Positions 1-6,523 of a stretch of DNA of 10,322 bases are shown one piece after another. A model generated the notes under the pieces. That model was not told the origin of the DNA, ran no database searches, and was given only the letters and a program-made list of their open reading frames with translations. The stretch's first letter is position 1; the number at the start of each line of letters is the position of its first letter. Position numbers and translations under genes: made by a program. Source of the stretch: Sedimentisphaerales bacterium (GTDB lineage: Bacteria > Planctomycetota > Phycisphaerae > Sedimentisphaerales > SG8-4); assembly GCA_016932895.1 (NCBI GenBank), contig JAFGCA010000696.1:1-10322 (forward strand). The letters run 5' to 3'.

Positions 1-2074
1 CGGCGATGATGGCCATGTCAATTTCGGCCGCACGCGCCATGAACCGGTCGATGCACGGCTGCGGCGCCAGCAAGCCATCGTTGAAGAAGTACTTGTGGAC
101 CCGATCGACGAAACGCATCCGATACTCCGGATGCACGATGAGGTGTGTGTGCAGCCAGAGAGGGTTCGACTGGTTGAAGCGACTGCCCACGGCGAGGGTC
201 GTGGCGGCAAAAAGTCGGGACTCGTATACATCATACAACGAGTGCTCGGCGTCATGCCGGAAGAATACAAATCCGTCGGGGCGGGCGCGGTTGTAGATGG
301 CGTAGAAGTTGTTGGCCACCCGTGCCCAGGCACTGACCGGACCGTCCGGGTCACCCACATAATACGTGCAGAGCATGTAGTCGATCAGGTTGTCGATATC
401 GAGCAGCTTCGGGTACTGCGGATTGGGCGTCCCGTCGGGATTCAGCCCCTGCACGCGGTAGTAGATCTCATCGTTGTCGAAGCCGGTCTCGGTTGCCTCC
501 CAGAGCTCACGCCAGGCGTCGAGGTTGCCGTCGGTCGCCTCGATGTCGTAGCCGCCGTTGCCGGCGCGCGACTTGATTACATCGTAGTCCTCTTTCGCGT
601 CGCCAAAGTAGGTTTCGGCATAGGAGGCCTCGGATCGCTCCTGGGTCTGGAAAAGCCCCCAGTAGTGCCCGTTGATGTACAGGTGATAGTAGCGGCTCCG
701 CGTGTACGGCTGGGCCATGTCACGCTGGGTGTCGCGCGAGAAGACTTCGCGTACGAACGTGTCGCGGTTGCCGCCTTCGAAGCTCCAGGAGTAGTTCTGG
801 CTGGTGCGCAGATCGATATTCTCGAATTCGTCCACCCCTTCGTCACCGAACAGCGGATACCGGAGCTTGGACATGCCGTACTCCGTGCGGAAGAACAGGC
901 GAAACGCGTGCTTCGGGTTGCCACCGCTGCGACTGTATCCCCCGCGGATGCGCAGGCCCGCGTCCACCTGGAAGCCCTCGGTCTCGTCCGGGTAGATCAG
1001 CTCGAACGACGTAGGACGCTCCCATCCCTGGCCCTGGCTGCGAGCATTGACGTAGATGCCGGTCCGGGAGTCGAACAGATTCGCGAGGTCCGTGACAAGA
1101 GAGATCGACGGAATGGCGAGCAGCGCATCGTCCATCCGGTCTTTGTAACGGACATCGTTAACGACGTCCGGGTCCATGCCATAATCAATCGTCTGGCCGT
1201 TGACGCTGCCGGAGGGCCAGCCCGGGCCCGGCGGCTCGCCGTTCGGCGATTGGTGAATCACGTCCTCCACGAAGATGTACGTCCTCGTTTCAATCGGGGA
1301 AGGTCGCCATCCGAGTTTCACGGCCGTCGCTCTCAGGCACGTGGTCCGACTGATCTGGATAGGCCCCTGATACACCGCCGCCGAGGCGCTGGGACGCGAG
1401 CTGTCCCAGGTATAGGGCGAGCTGCCGTCCGTGGTGTAGTAGATCGTGACATCAGGCGTATCGCAGGCGATGGTCACCGTGATCGGGCCGTCGCAGAACC
1501 CATGATCGGGGCTGATCCGAGGCTCGGCGGCCACTCCCTGGAAAACGCGGATGTTCGGTCCTCCCGGTGTGGGAAACATCATCTGGGACCAGGTATCCGT
1601 ACCATCGGGAAAACGCCCGTACGAGACGTCCGTAATCTGCTGGCCGAAGCGGATGCTGTCTATCAGGGTGACACCATCGACGTCCACAAGGGCGAGCTCC
1701 TCCCCGCCGGCACTCAGGAGGAAGGGGGCATGCAAACCCGGATCGGCCAGGTCGTTATCCGCCCAGATAACGAGAAATCCACCCGCCGGGATGGTCGTCA
1801 GGACGGGGGCGTCCGGGGGGATTTGCCATTTTGCCGGCACCGACAGATTGTCCGTCAGGTACAAGCCACCGACGTCGACCGGTTCTGCCCCGAGGTTGTA
1901 CAGCTCGATCCAGTCGTCGTACTGTCCCTGTGGGTCCGCCATATACTCGGTATTCGAGGCGAGAAATTCGTTGATTACGACGGGAATCTCCGCCGCCGCC
2001 CCGGCCGCTGCGCCCAGGACACACACCGATAACACGATCACGCGCATGATGCTGCCAGATCCGTTCACCTTCAT
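1..2074 (-). CDS. Secreted lamin-tail / chitobiase-C-like / CotH kinase family protein (C-terminus outside window)
   Basis: The first 691 codons are open to the window edge, so this gene is 3'-truncated by the window, not broken. Residues 11-28 are a hydrophobic, Ala-rich stretch ending AGAAA-E, a probable Sec signal peptide. Residues 33-150 resemble a lamin-tail domain (VINEFLASN, DWIELYN, PAGGFLVIWAD, SYGRFPDG). Residues 186-265 match the chitobiase/beta-hexosaminidase C-terminal-like beta-sandwich (TIYYTTDGSSP, LRATAVK). Residues about 320-690 are a CotH kinase domain: LRIRGGYSR, PKHAFRLFFR, YYHLYINGHYWGLFQTQER, and FFRHDAEHS near 605-612. CotH is an atypical protein kinase in Bacillus spore coats; in planctomycetes such modular proteins are usually extracellular and of unknown substrate. 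The start is uncertain: ATG at 2074 has GTGAGG directly abutting it, ATG at 2047 would still keep the hydrophobic segment, and ATG at 2131 is an upstream in-frame option. The domain assignments are confident; the function is inferred. Confidence 0.9.
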   Translation of the reverse strand, partial: MKVNGSGSIMRVIVLSVCVLGAAAGAAAEIPVVINEFLASNTEYMADPQGQYDDWIELYNLGAEPVDVGGLYLTDNLSVPAKWQIPPDAPVLTTIPAGGFLVIWADNDLADPGLHAPFLLSAGGEELALVDVDGVTLIDSIRFGQQITDVSYGRFPDGTDTWSQMMFPTPGGPNIRVFQGVAAEPRISPDHGFCDGPITVTIACDTPDVTIYYTTDGSSPYTWDSSRPSASAAVYQGPIQISRTTCLRATAVKLGWRPSPIETRTYIFVEDVIHQSPNGEPPGPGWPSGSVNGQTIDYGMDPDVVNDVRYKDRMDDALLAIPSISLVTDLANLFDSRTGIYVNARSQGQGWERPTSFELIYPDETEGFQVDAGLRIRGGYSRSGGNPKHAFRLFFRTEYGMSKLRYPLFGDEGVDEFENIDLRTSQNYSWSFEGGNRDTFVREVFSRDTQRDMAQPYTRSRYYHLYINGHYWGLFQTQERSEASYAETYFGDAKEDYDVIKSRAGNGGYDIEATDGNLDAWRELWEATETGFDNDEIYYRVQGLNPDGTPNPQYPKLLDIDNLIDYMLCTYYVGDPDGPVSAWARVANNFYAIYNRARPDGFVFFRHDAEHSLYDVYESRLFAATTLAVGSRFNQSNPLWLHTHLIVHPEYRMRFVDRVHKYFFNDGLLAPQPCIDRFMARAAEIDMAIIA

Positions 2075-2385
2075 CCTCACTTTCGAACCGACGAGTCCGT
2101 TAAGAAAATCCCTCTGCCGCACATACCCCATGTGGGACGCACTTCAACCTATTTGCCCCATTCTAACAAAAAACGGCCAATCAAGTCAAATAAGCGAAAT
2201 CTGCCGATTGCCTATCTTGTCGGCGTCGCTTCGGCCCCCCTTGGATACGTGTGCCCTGATGGCTTTGCCGCAGAGGTGCGGCCCTTGCGCGGGCTTGGCC
2301 AGGACAGGAGCGGCTTGATGAACCGCCCGATAGATCGAACACCGACCGACGTCCTTGCGAAACCCCGGCGATCCCGGGCGGACCG
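2075..2385. other. Intergenic region between the CotH-family gene and the HhH gene
   Basis: This 311-base gap has no convincing gene; short open frames here are Arg/Pro/Ser-rich and lack ribosome-binding sites. The part nearest the CotH-family gene (about 2150-2215) is AT-richer and contains its promoter. The GC-rich remainder has a perfect 6-bp hairpin (GCCGCA at 2267-2272 and TGCGGC at 2277-2282, 4-base loop) that lacks a following T-tract, so it is not a clear terminator for the upstream operon. Confidence 0.6.
2160..2189 (-). promoter_or_regulatory. Predicted sigma-70-type promoter of the CotH-family gene
   Basis: Read on the minus strand, a -35 TTGACT (2184-2189) is followed after 18 bases by a -10 TAGAAT (2160-2165). 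Each hexamer matches the consensus at five of six positions, and the spacer is T-rich. Transcription would start near 2153, leaving about 79 bases before the chosen ATG. The match is seen in the sequence; activity is inferred. Confidence 0.55.
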
Positions 2386-2826
2386 TCAAGGCCGTTTGCC
2401 GTCCCCCACGTTCTTGTCGGCGAAGCCATCAAATCGCAGCCAGGGACGCATTTTCTCGACGGTTACGGGCCCGATGCCCTTTATGACGGCTAGATCTTCA
2501 GGGCGGCGAAACGCAGGCGCCCGGCCATTTTCCCGGGCGAACCGCTCCCGGTAGGCCACGATCATCGCGGCCCGCGTCGGCCCGATGCCGGGGAGTCTGG
2601 CCAAACTGACGGAGGCGGCATCGTTGGGATTGATCTGCTCGTCCAGGACGGGCTGCACAACGCGCGGCGCCTCGCGGGGCACGTTGGGAACCCAGACGCC
2701 CGCGAGCACAACGCAAGCCAATACAGCCACGGCAAACGCGCTCGATTGAATGAGCCCGTTCTCCGCATCGTGACCTGGAATCATAGCGTGCGGCGTCACG
2801 ACACTGCCCTGCCTCGCAGAATACAT
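2386..2826 (-). CDS. Membrane-anchored ComEA-like helix-hairpin-helix protein
   Basis: This 146-residue protein has a short N-terminal part, one transmembrane segment at about 29-46 (SAFAVAVLACVVLAGVWV), a linker, and a tandem helix-hairpin-helix region. The first hairpin is LARLPGIGPTRAAMIVAYRE (75-94) and the second is DLAVIKGIGPVTVEKMRPWL (111-130), preceded by INPNDA, the usual lead-in of ComEA-type HhH modules. ComEA binds double-stranded DNA non-specifically at the cell surface during competence uptake; HhH modules generally bind the DNA backbone. The loop between the hairpins is longer than usual. The ATG lies 4 bases after the stop of the GH10-like gene, with GAGG only 1 base before it, so translational coupling is likely. 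A later start at Met15 (2784) is possible but has no visible Shine-Dalgarno. No other competence gene is in the window, so a role in DNA uptake is only a possibility. The fold is confident. Confidence 0.88.
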   Translation of the reverse strand: MYSARQGSVVTPHAMIPGHDAENGLIQSSAFAVAVLACVVLAGVWVPNVPREAPRVVQPVLDEQINPNDAASVSLARLPGIGPTRAAMIVAYRERFARENGRAPAFRRPEDLAVIKGIGPVTVEKMRPWLRFDGFADKNVGDGKRP

Positions 2827-2830
2827 GCCT

Positions 2831-4306
2831 CTACCGCTTGAACATGGACGCCTGGAGCCGCTTGATCGCGCTGAGCGACTCCTTGGGAGCGAAGTCCCGG
2901 GTCAGCAATCCGCTGTGGGCAATCGTGTCGTCGTCTCCGTCGGCGAAACGACCGCAGTTGACCGCCTCCACAAAGGGCTTGCTGAGAGCGACCTTGTAAA
3001 ACCGGCTGAGCCATTGGCTTTGCCGGGTCTGATCCCATTGTCGGTGCCACACGCCGGCAACACGGCCGTCGAACTTGCCCTCTCCGTTCTCGCTGGGAAT
3101 CTCCACATCCGTGATATGCAGCGGTTTGGCCACCACCGCAAAGCAATCCAGAATGGACGATATCTGCATCATATCGCGCAGGTGCATGCCCGTCTCGTTC
3201 TTGCCGAACCGCATCTGCAGCCCGAAAGCGTCAAAGTTGGTTCCGCTTTGGACCAGCATGTCCATGTAGACAAAGGGAGGGATGCTGTTGGGCGTGGTGG
3301 CGTAATACTCGCCCCACGGATGGCTGACCTCGATGATCTTGACGGCCCGGCTGCCGGCGCTGCGGACGGCCATGGTCGCGGCCCGCGTCATTTCCAGAAT
3401 CTGCTCGAAGTTGAAATTGAACTGATTGAACACATTCAGGCCGCTGATTACATACCAGCGATGGACCACGTTGGCGTAGCGAGCCACCACTTTCGAGACG
3501 AACTGATACGCCAGTTCGCGCATTTTTTCGAATCCGACGCCGGACCTGAGGAGCCACGGTGGCAAGCTGTCTTCCGTGAAACACAGAAGCGGCCCGGCCC
3601 CGATCAGGACCTTCCGCTTGGCCAACATCGTGATGCACTGATCCATGACCGAAAAATCGAAACGCCCCTTGCGCGACTCGATCTGCGCCCAATTCGTGGG
3701 AATCGTGACGGAAGAGAAACACTCCAAAAGCTTGTCGAGGTACTGGGGCTTTGTCATCAGGCGCGGATCGATTCGACTACCCAGGCAGCCCCGGCCGAAC
3801 CCGTGACTTCGGCACCGTTTGTCGAAGAGCGATTTGCCCTGCCGAACCGCCAGCTTCTCGGAATACACCATCGCCTTCTCGAGGGCCTCGTCCGCCAGGC
3901 AGGAAGCCTTTGCCTCGTCGTGGATGTTCTGAATGGCGTCGATGAACAGTTCCTGCGACTGTTTGGAGATCGCTTCCATTCCCTCGACGCCGTCGAAAAA
4001 CGACCAGTCCTCCCGCCGGTTGGTGATCTGCATCAATTTGGCCCGGGCGATCTCGATGTTGAGACTATAGGGTCGCTTTCTTTCGGGCAGGCAGGTCGTG
4101 GGCAGCAGAATCTTCCCGAAGCCCTCGATGGGCCAGAGCAAGGCCAGGCCGGCCGTTTCCATGTTCGGCCGGATGCACTCCACCAGACCATTCTTGAAAA
4201 CGATCTTCGCTCGTCGAACGCTGATCCCGTCCGTACCGAACAGATAAGCCCCGTAGAGCCCGAATTTGTCCACAACTTTGCCGTCTTTGAAAACGCGAAA
4301 CTTCAC
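2831..4306 (-). CDS. GH10-like (xylanase-fold) protein with degenerate active site
   Basis: With GTG at 4306 the protein has 491 residues. Residues 1-180 form an N-terminal region without a recognisable family and no signal peptide. Residues about 183-490 follow the order of a glycoside hydrolase family 10 barrel: FSSVTIPTNWAQIESRKGRF (197-216, cf. the PENEMKW strand), DSLPPWL (246-252), VHRWYVISG (281-289), HITDVEIPS (397-405) and VEAVNCGRFADGD (447-458). The catalytic acid/base motif WDVVNE reads WYVISG, so Glu is replaced by Gly289; the nucleophile motif TELD reads TDVE, putting Asp400 at the Glu position; and the His of the HTLVWH strand is absent (GPLLCF). It is therefore probably not a normal xylanase and may bind a glycan or catalyse something else. 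The start was moved from the first in-frame codon (TTG at 4318) because GAGG at 4313-4316 lies 6 bases before GTG 4306. It is first in a two-gene unit with the HhH gene. The fold is likely; the function is unknown. Confidence 0.83.
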   Translation of the reverse strand: MKFRVFKDGKVVDKFGLYGAYLFGTDGISVRRAKIVFKNGLVECIRPNMETAGLALLWPIEGFGKILLPTTCLPERKRPYSLNIEIARAKLMQITNRREDWSFFDGVEGMEAISKQSQELFIDAIQNIHDEAKASCLADEALEKAMVYSEKLAVRQGKSLFDKRCRSHGFGRGCLGSRIDPRLMTKPQYLDKLLECFSSVTIPTNWAQIESRKGRFDFSVMDQCITMLAKRKVLIGAGPLLCFTEDSLPPWLLRSGVGFEKMRELAYQFVSKVVARYANVVHRWYVISGLNVFNQFNFNFEQILEMTRAATMAVRSAGSRAVKIIEVSHPWGEYYATTPNSIPPFVYMDMLVQSGTNFDAFGLQMRFGKNETGMHLRDMMQISSILDCFAVVAKPLHITDVEIPSENGEGKFDGRVAGVWHRQWDQTRQSQWLSRFYKVALSKPFVEAVNCGRFADGDDDTIAHSGLLTRDFAPKESLSAIKRLQASMFKR

Positions 4307-4312
4307 GAAACG

Positions 4313-4316
4313 CCTC
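4313..4316 (-). promoter_or_regulatory. Ribosome-binding site deciding the GH10-like start
   Basis: GAGG on the minus strand lies 6 bases before GTG at 4306. It overlaps the upstream in-frame TTG (4318) and so argues against that codon as the start. Confidence 0.5.
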
Positions 4317-4339
4317 AACTCAACACAATGGCTCCGATT

Positions 4340-4373
4340 CTGACCGCTGCCGACGTACGCAAAACGCGGTCAG
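4340..4373. repeat. 8-bp inverted repeat at the transcript start of the GH10-like operon
   Basis: CTGACCGC (4340-4347) and GCGGTCAG (4366-4373) are perfect complements separated by 18 bases. The promoter at 4377-4404 would start transcription near 4370, so the repeat covers about +1 to +30. It could be a repressor operator or a 5' mRNA hairpin; the sequence does not distinguish these. Confidence 0.6.
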
Positions 4374-4376
4374 CGG

Positions 4377-4404
4377 ATTATAGCACAGACGGGGTGCGAG
4401 GCAA
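4377..4404 (-). promoter_or_regulatory. Predicted extended -10 promoter of the GH10-like/HhH operon
   Basis: On the minus strand the -10 is an exact TATAAT (4377-4382), preceded by TGC to give an extended -10 element (TGnTATAAT). A -35-like TTGCCT (4399-4404) sits 16 bases upstream. The leader to GTG 4306 would be about 65 bases. This is one of the strongest promoter matches in the window and shows that the GH10-like/HhH pair can be transcribed separately from the STAS cassette. Confidence 0.65.
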
Positions 4405-4493
4405 TCCAAAAACCGCACACGCGGCCCGATACGGAGGCGCACGAGGAGAGATGGGAGGCAGGCACTGCGTGACAATCGCCGGTCCGGACGTCC

Positions 4494-4961
4494 TCAGTTC
4501 ACCAGGCTGGCACTGGCCCGATACGCACTGTACGGCTCCGTCCGCGCCTGCGTGAGAAGGCTATGGGCTTCAATGAGCCGGGCCACGAGGGTAATCTGGC
4601 TGAGCAGCGTTTCGAGGAGGTCCGCTTCGGCCGGGGCCTTCGGGTCGCTGCGGGACAAGGCAATGACCACATACCCGCAGTTGGTCTGTTCGGTCGCCAG
4701 TTGCATGGCCGTCACACTCACATCGCCGAGTTGGACAACCGCCGGATCCACCCCGTCGTCCACCTTGGCGCGCAGGTCATGAAGGACGGCTTCGTCGAGG
4801 TTGACGCGGGCAAACGCCTCCGAATCGCTCGGCCAGCAGTTCCCCTGGCGGTCGATGATCGCCACGACGGGAGCCCGCTCCGGCAGGACTTCAAAGACCT
4901 GACGCGCGATTCGTTCGTTGAGGACATAGCTGGCGGAGAACATCGCATCATAGGTATCCAT
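4494..4961 (-). CDS. Small unrecognised protein, GAF/PAS-like, third gene of the STAS/anti-sigma cassette
   Basis: I do not recognise this 155-residue protein with certainty. It is soluble, without signal peptide or membrane segment. Residues 31-45 (PVVAIIDRQGNCWPS) look like a beta-strand and turn of a sensor fold. Residues 82-134 run as strand-strand-long helix (VSVTAMQLAT, GYVVIALSRS, AEADLLETLLSQITLVARLI), the usual ending of a GAF domain, where the last helix often mediates dimerisation. Cys42 and Cys95 are the only cysteines. The open frame extends further upstream, but ATG 4961 has AAGGAG 8 bases before it (4970-4975), and the extension has an unnatural composition. It lies 246 bases downstream of the RsbW-like gene on the same strand. 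A role as sensor or accessory subunit of that switch is inferred from position only. Confidence 0.72.
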   Translation of the reverse strand: MDTYDAMFSASYVLNERIARQVFEVLPERAPVVAIIDRQGNCWPSDSEAFARVNLDEAVLHDLRAKVDDGVDPAVVQLGDVSVTAMQLATEQTNCGYVVIALSRSDPKAPAEADLLETLLSQITLVARLIEAHSLLTQARTEPYSAYRASASLVN

Positions 4962-4969
4962 ACAACCGA

Positions 4970-4975
4970 CTCCTT
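4970..4975 (-). promoter_or_regulatory. Ribosome-binding site deciding the start of the GAF/PAS-like gene
   Basis: AAGGAG on the minus strand lies 8 bases before ATG 4961. It selects this Met over the in-frame start 72 codons upstream. Confidence 0.65.
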
Positions 4976-5207
4976 CACGGCACAGACGAAAACTGCATGA
5001 CAGACCGGATGTCGGCCGGACTCTGCCGGGACTTTGGGAGTGTTTCTCGAGATGCTGAGATTTGCCCCGCTCCGGGCTGACCGAGGCGGTAGCTCCTGCA
5101 ACCCAAGAGAGGTTATGGGACGCGCACAAACTCACATGTCCGGGTGGCGATTCGCCGGCGCCGAGGCCCGAGAACAAGCTTGTCCACCCGCACGGGGTGT
5201 CATCAGG

Positions 5208-5654
5208 TCAAGCCGGATTGCCACGCTCGGGAACCGGCTTGTTCTTGTAGCGAATCATGCGCAATCTGTTGCCCTGCTCATTGTATTCGGCGAGGTGCAT
5301 ATAGGCGTGTATGAGCAAGAGCCCCCGACCTTCCGGCCGGTAGAGATTCTCGCCCGTACGGGGGTCCGGGATGTCCCTGGGATTGAATCCCGGCCCTTCG
5401 TCGGCCATGTTGATCTCAATCTTCTCTTCGTCGACCCGAAACTCAAGGGTCACTTTCTTGCCGGGGTCCATTTTGTTGCCGTGTTTGACGGCGTTGAGAA
5501 ACGCCTCCTCCAGCGCCAAATGCACGGCGAACGTGTCGTCCTGACTGAAGCCCCTTTCCTCCAGCGCCGTGAGAATCTTCCGGCACGGCCCCGCCAGAGA
5601 AGAGGGCTGACTCTCCAGAACAATCGACGATCGAATCGGCGCCTCGGACGCCAT
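5208..5654 (-). CDS. RsbW/SpoIIAB-like anti-sigma serine kinase (HATPase_c family)
   Basis: This 148-residue protein is a stand-alone GHKL ATP-binding domain of the anti-sigma regulatory type. The N box is ALEEAFLNAVKHGN (47-60, Glu50 and Asn54), the G1 box is DEGPGFNP (85-92), and the G2 box is EGRGLLLI (108-115). Family members phosphorylate a serine on a partner STAS protein and, when free of it, bind and hold a sigma factor or other target. All ATP-binding motifs look intact. ATG 5654 was chosen because GGAAAGG lies 7 bases before it; the in-frame start 15 codons upstream has no such site. The gene follows the STAS gene after 117 bases, which gives the classic antagonist/kinase pair. No sigma factor is encoded in the window, so the final target is unknown. 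Sigma-B-type control or a phosphatase-coupled stress switch are both possible. Confidence 0.93.
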   Translation of the reverse strand: MASEAPIRSSIVLESQPSSLAGPCRKILTALEERGFSQDDTFAVHLALEEAFLNAVKHGNKMDPGKKVTLEFRVDEEKIEINMADEGPGFNPRDIPDPRTGENLYRPEGRGLLLIHAYMHLAEYNEQGNRLRMIRYKNKPVPERGNPA

Positions 5655-5729
5655 AGCACAACCTTTCCTTGCCCTACTACCGCAACGGGAGATCGACACG
5701 CGGTCCCTGCGACCGCCACTCCACGCTCT

Positions 5730-5758
5730 CCGGGCGCGCCTTCCCGCGGCGCGCCGGG
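5730..5758. repeat. GC-rich inverted repeat between the STAS and kinase genes
   Basis: Two 11-base arms (5730-5740 and 5748-5758) are complementary at 10 of 11 positions, with a 7-base loop; each arm contains the 8-base palindrome GGCGCGCC. No T-tract follows on the minus strand, so it is not a classic terminator. It may be an mRNA-processing or stabilising hairpin that sets the ratio of STAS protein to kinase. Confidence 0.55.
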
Positions 5759-5771
5759 CACCACCCTTTTG

Positions 5772-6140
5772 TCACCGCGGACCGGAGAGACTCCGAGTGG
5801 CGCTTTCCACATCTTCGTAGATGTCGAAGACGCTCGTCAGCCGGGTGATCTTGAAAACCTCGTAAATGCCCGGGTGGATGTTGCAGAGCCGAAGCTCTCC
5901 TCCCTGCTCGTAAATCCTCTTGCTGATTCTGATGAGCAGACCCAGCATCGCCGAAGAAAGGAACTTCACGTGACGAAAGTCGAGAACCAGGCGAATGCCG
6001 CTTGCCTGTTCGATCACCGCCTCGATCGATGCTCGCACCGACCGCAGATCCGTCTCTTCCAGGATCTTCTCATCCGTAAAAGCCACTACTGTCGCGTCGT
6101 CGGTATATTCGACGCTGATTCGAGGCTGGATTTCAACCAT
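5772..6140 (-). CDS. STAS-domain anti-anti-sigma factor (SpoIIAA/RsbV-like)
   Basis: This 122-residue protein is a single STAS domain. The core LVLDFRHVKFLSSAMLGLLI (51-70) matches the family segment that carries the phosphorylated serine; Ser62/Ser63 replace the DSSG motif, with Ser63 the likely equivalent of SpoIIAA Ser58. The GGELRLCNIHPGIYEVFKIT segment (80-99) and the final DIYEDVESA (107-115) are also typical. Unphosphorylated STAS antagonists bind the partner kinase and free its target. ATG 6140 was chosen over the in-frame GTG at 6164 because the predicted promoter would start transcription near 6169, leaving almost no leader for the GTG; GGGG sits about 8 bases before the ATG. It is the first gene of the cassette with the RsbW-like kinase and the GAF/PAS-like protein. 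Confidence 0.93.
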   Translation of the reverse strand: MVEIQPRISVEYTDDATVVAFTDEKILEETDLRSVRASIEAVIEQASGIRLVLDFRHVKFLSSAMLGLLIRISKRIYEQGGELRLCNIHPGIYEVFKITRLTSVFDIYEDVESATRSLSGPR

Positions 6141-6175
6141 GCCAGATTCCCCACTCAGAACCACAAGACCGGGCC

Positions 6176-6204
6176 ATCCTACGCGGCACGCCGAGGCGTG
6201 TCAA
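6176..6204 (-). promoter_or_regulatory. Predicted sigma-70-type promoter of the STAS cassette
   Basis: On the minus strand an exact TTGACA (6199-6204) is followed after 17 bases by TAGGAT (6176-6181). The predicted start near 6169 leaves a leader of about 29 bases to ATG 6140. The consensus -35 suggests housekeeping transcription, not control by the alternative sigma factor the cassette might regulate. Confidence 0.6.
6187..6200. promoter_or_regulatory. Operator-like palindrome inside the STAS promoter
   Basis: CACGCC (6187-6192) and GGCGTG (6195-6200) form a perfect dyad with a 2-base centre. It fills the -35/-10 spacer and overlaps the end of the -35 box. With only 2 central bases it is better suited to binding a dimeric protein than to forming a hairpin. 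The neighbouring Rrf2 regulator is a candidate binder by position only. Confidence 0.45.
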
Positions 6205-6313
6205 GTATTTTGGAAATAGCCTGAAATTTGTCCGTCTCCCGTGTCGATCCCGCGGCGAAACGGCGCGCGCCTCGGGAACGCGGCAAATTTCCCCACATTC
6301 AACAAAAAAACTC

Positions 6314-6341
6314 TTGCCATTTGAAGTAAACAATAGATAAT
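6314..6341 (+). promoter_or_regulatory. Possible promoter of the rrf2 gene
   Basis: TTGCCA (6314-6319) is followed after 16 bases by GATAAT (6336-6341) in the most AT-rich part of the gap. Transcription would start near 6348, giving an unusually long leader of about 175 bases. No better promoter is visible closer to the gene. Confidence 0.4.
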
Positions 6342-6523
6342 AATACCGATTTCACGCAGATTGGCGGTTTCGCCTCCTGTGCGCGAGATCAGGAAAGTGT
6401 TTTTGGGGTTTGGAAAATGACTCGCGGCTTGTGCGTGACGTGTCCGCATCCCGCCAGTGGTTTCCATAGCCACCCGAAGGAAAAGGTATTTGTAGGTCCC
6501 AGGTTGTTTCGAAGGAGATCGAA

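Larger units (their letters stand above)
6141..6523. other. Divergent regulatory region between the STAS and rrf2 genes
   Basis: This 383-base gap separates two divergent genes. It holds the STAS promoter and palindrome at its left end, an AT-rich block at 6300-6350 with a plausible plus-strand promoter, and about 175 bases of leader before the rrf2 gene. Overlapping minus-strand open frames at 6133-6610 lack ribosome-binding sites and do not resemble proteins. A short hairpin (GGCG-gttt-CGCC, 6363-6374) is the only obvious structure in the leader. Confidence 0.55.

Noticed and set aside
95..2032. Long plus-strand open frame of 645 codons
   Set aside because: It is antisense to the CotH-family gene, whose minus-strand translation shows clear domains and a signal peptide. 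The plus-strand product is low-complexity Arg/Val/Gly-rich with no domain.
2267..2282. GCCGCA/TGCGGC hairpin as terminator of the HhH operon
   Set aside because: The stem is only 6 bp and no T-tract follows on the minus strand.
2181..2432. Small minus-strand open frames after the HhH gene
   Set aside because: They overlap the HhH gene end and the CotH promoter, lack ribosome-binding sites and have unnatural composition.
2825..4555. Long plus-strand open frame of 576 codons
   Set aside because: It is antisense to the GH10-like gene, which has recognisable barrel motifs and a ribosome-binding site; the plus-strand product resembles no protein.
5034..6224. Plus-strand open frame of 396 codons
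   Set aside because: It runs antisense across two clear genes (RsbW-like and STAS) and the gap between them, so it is a composition artefact.
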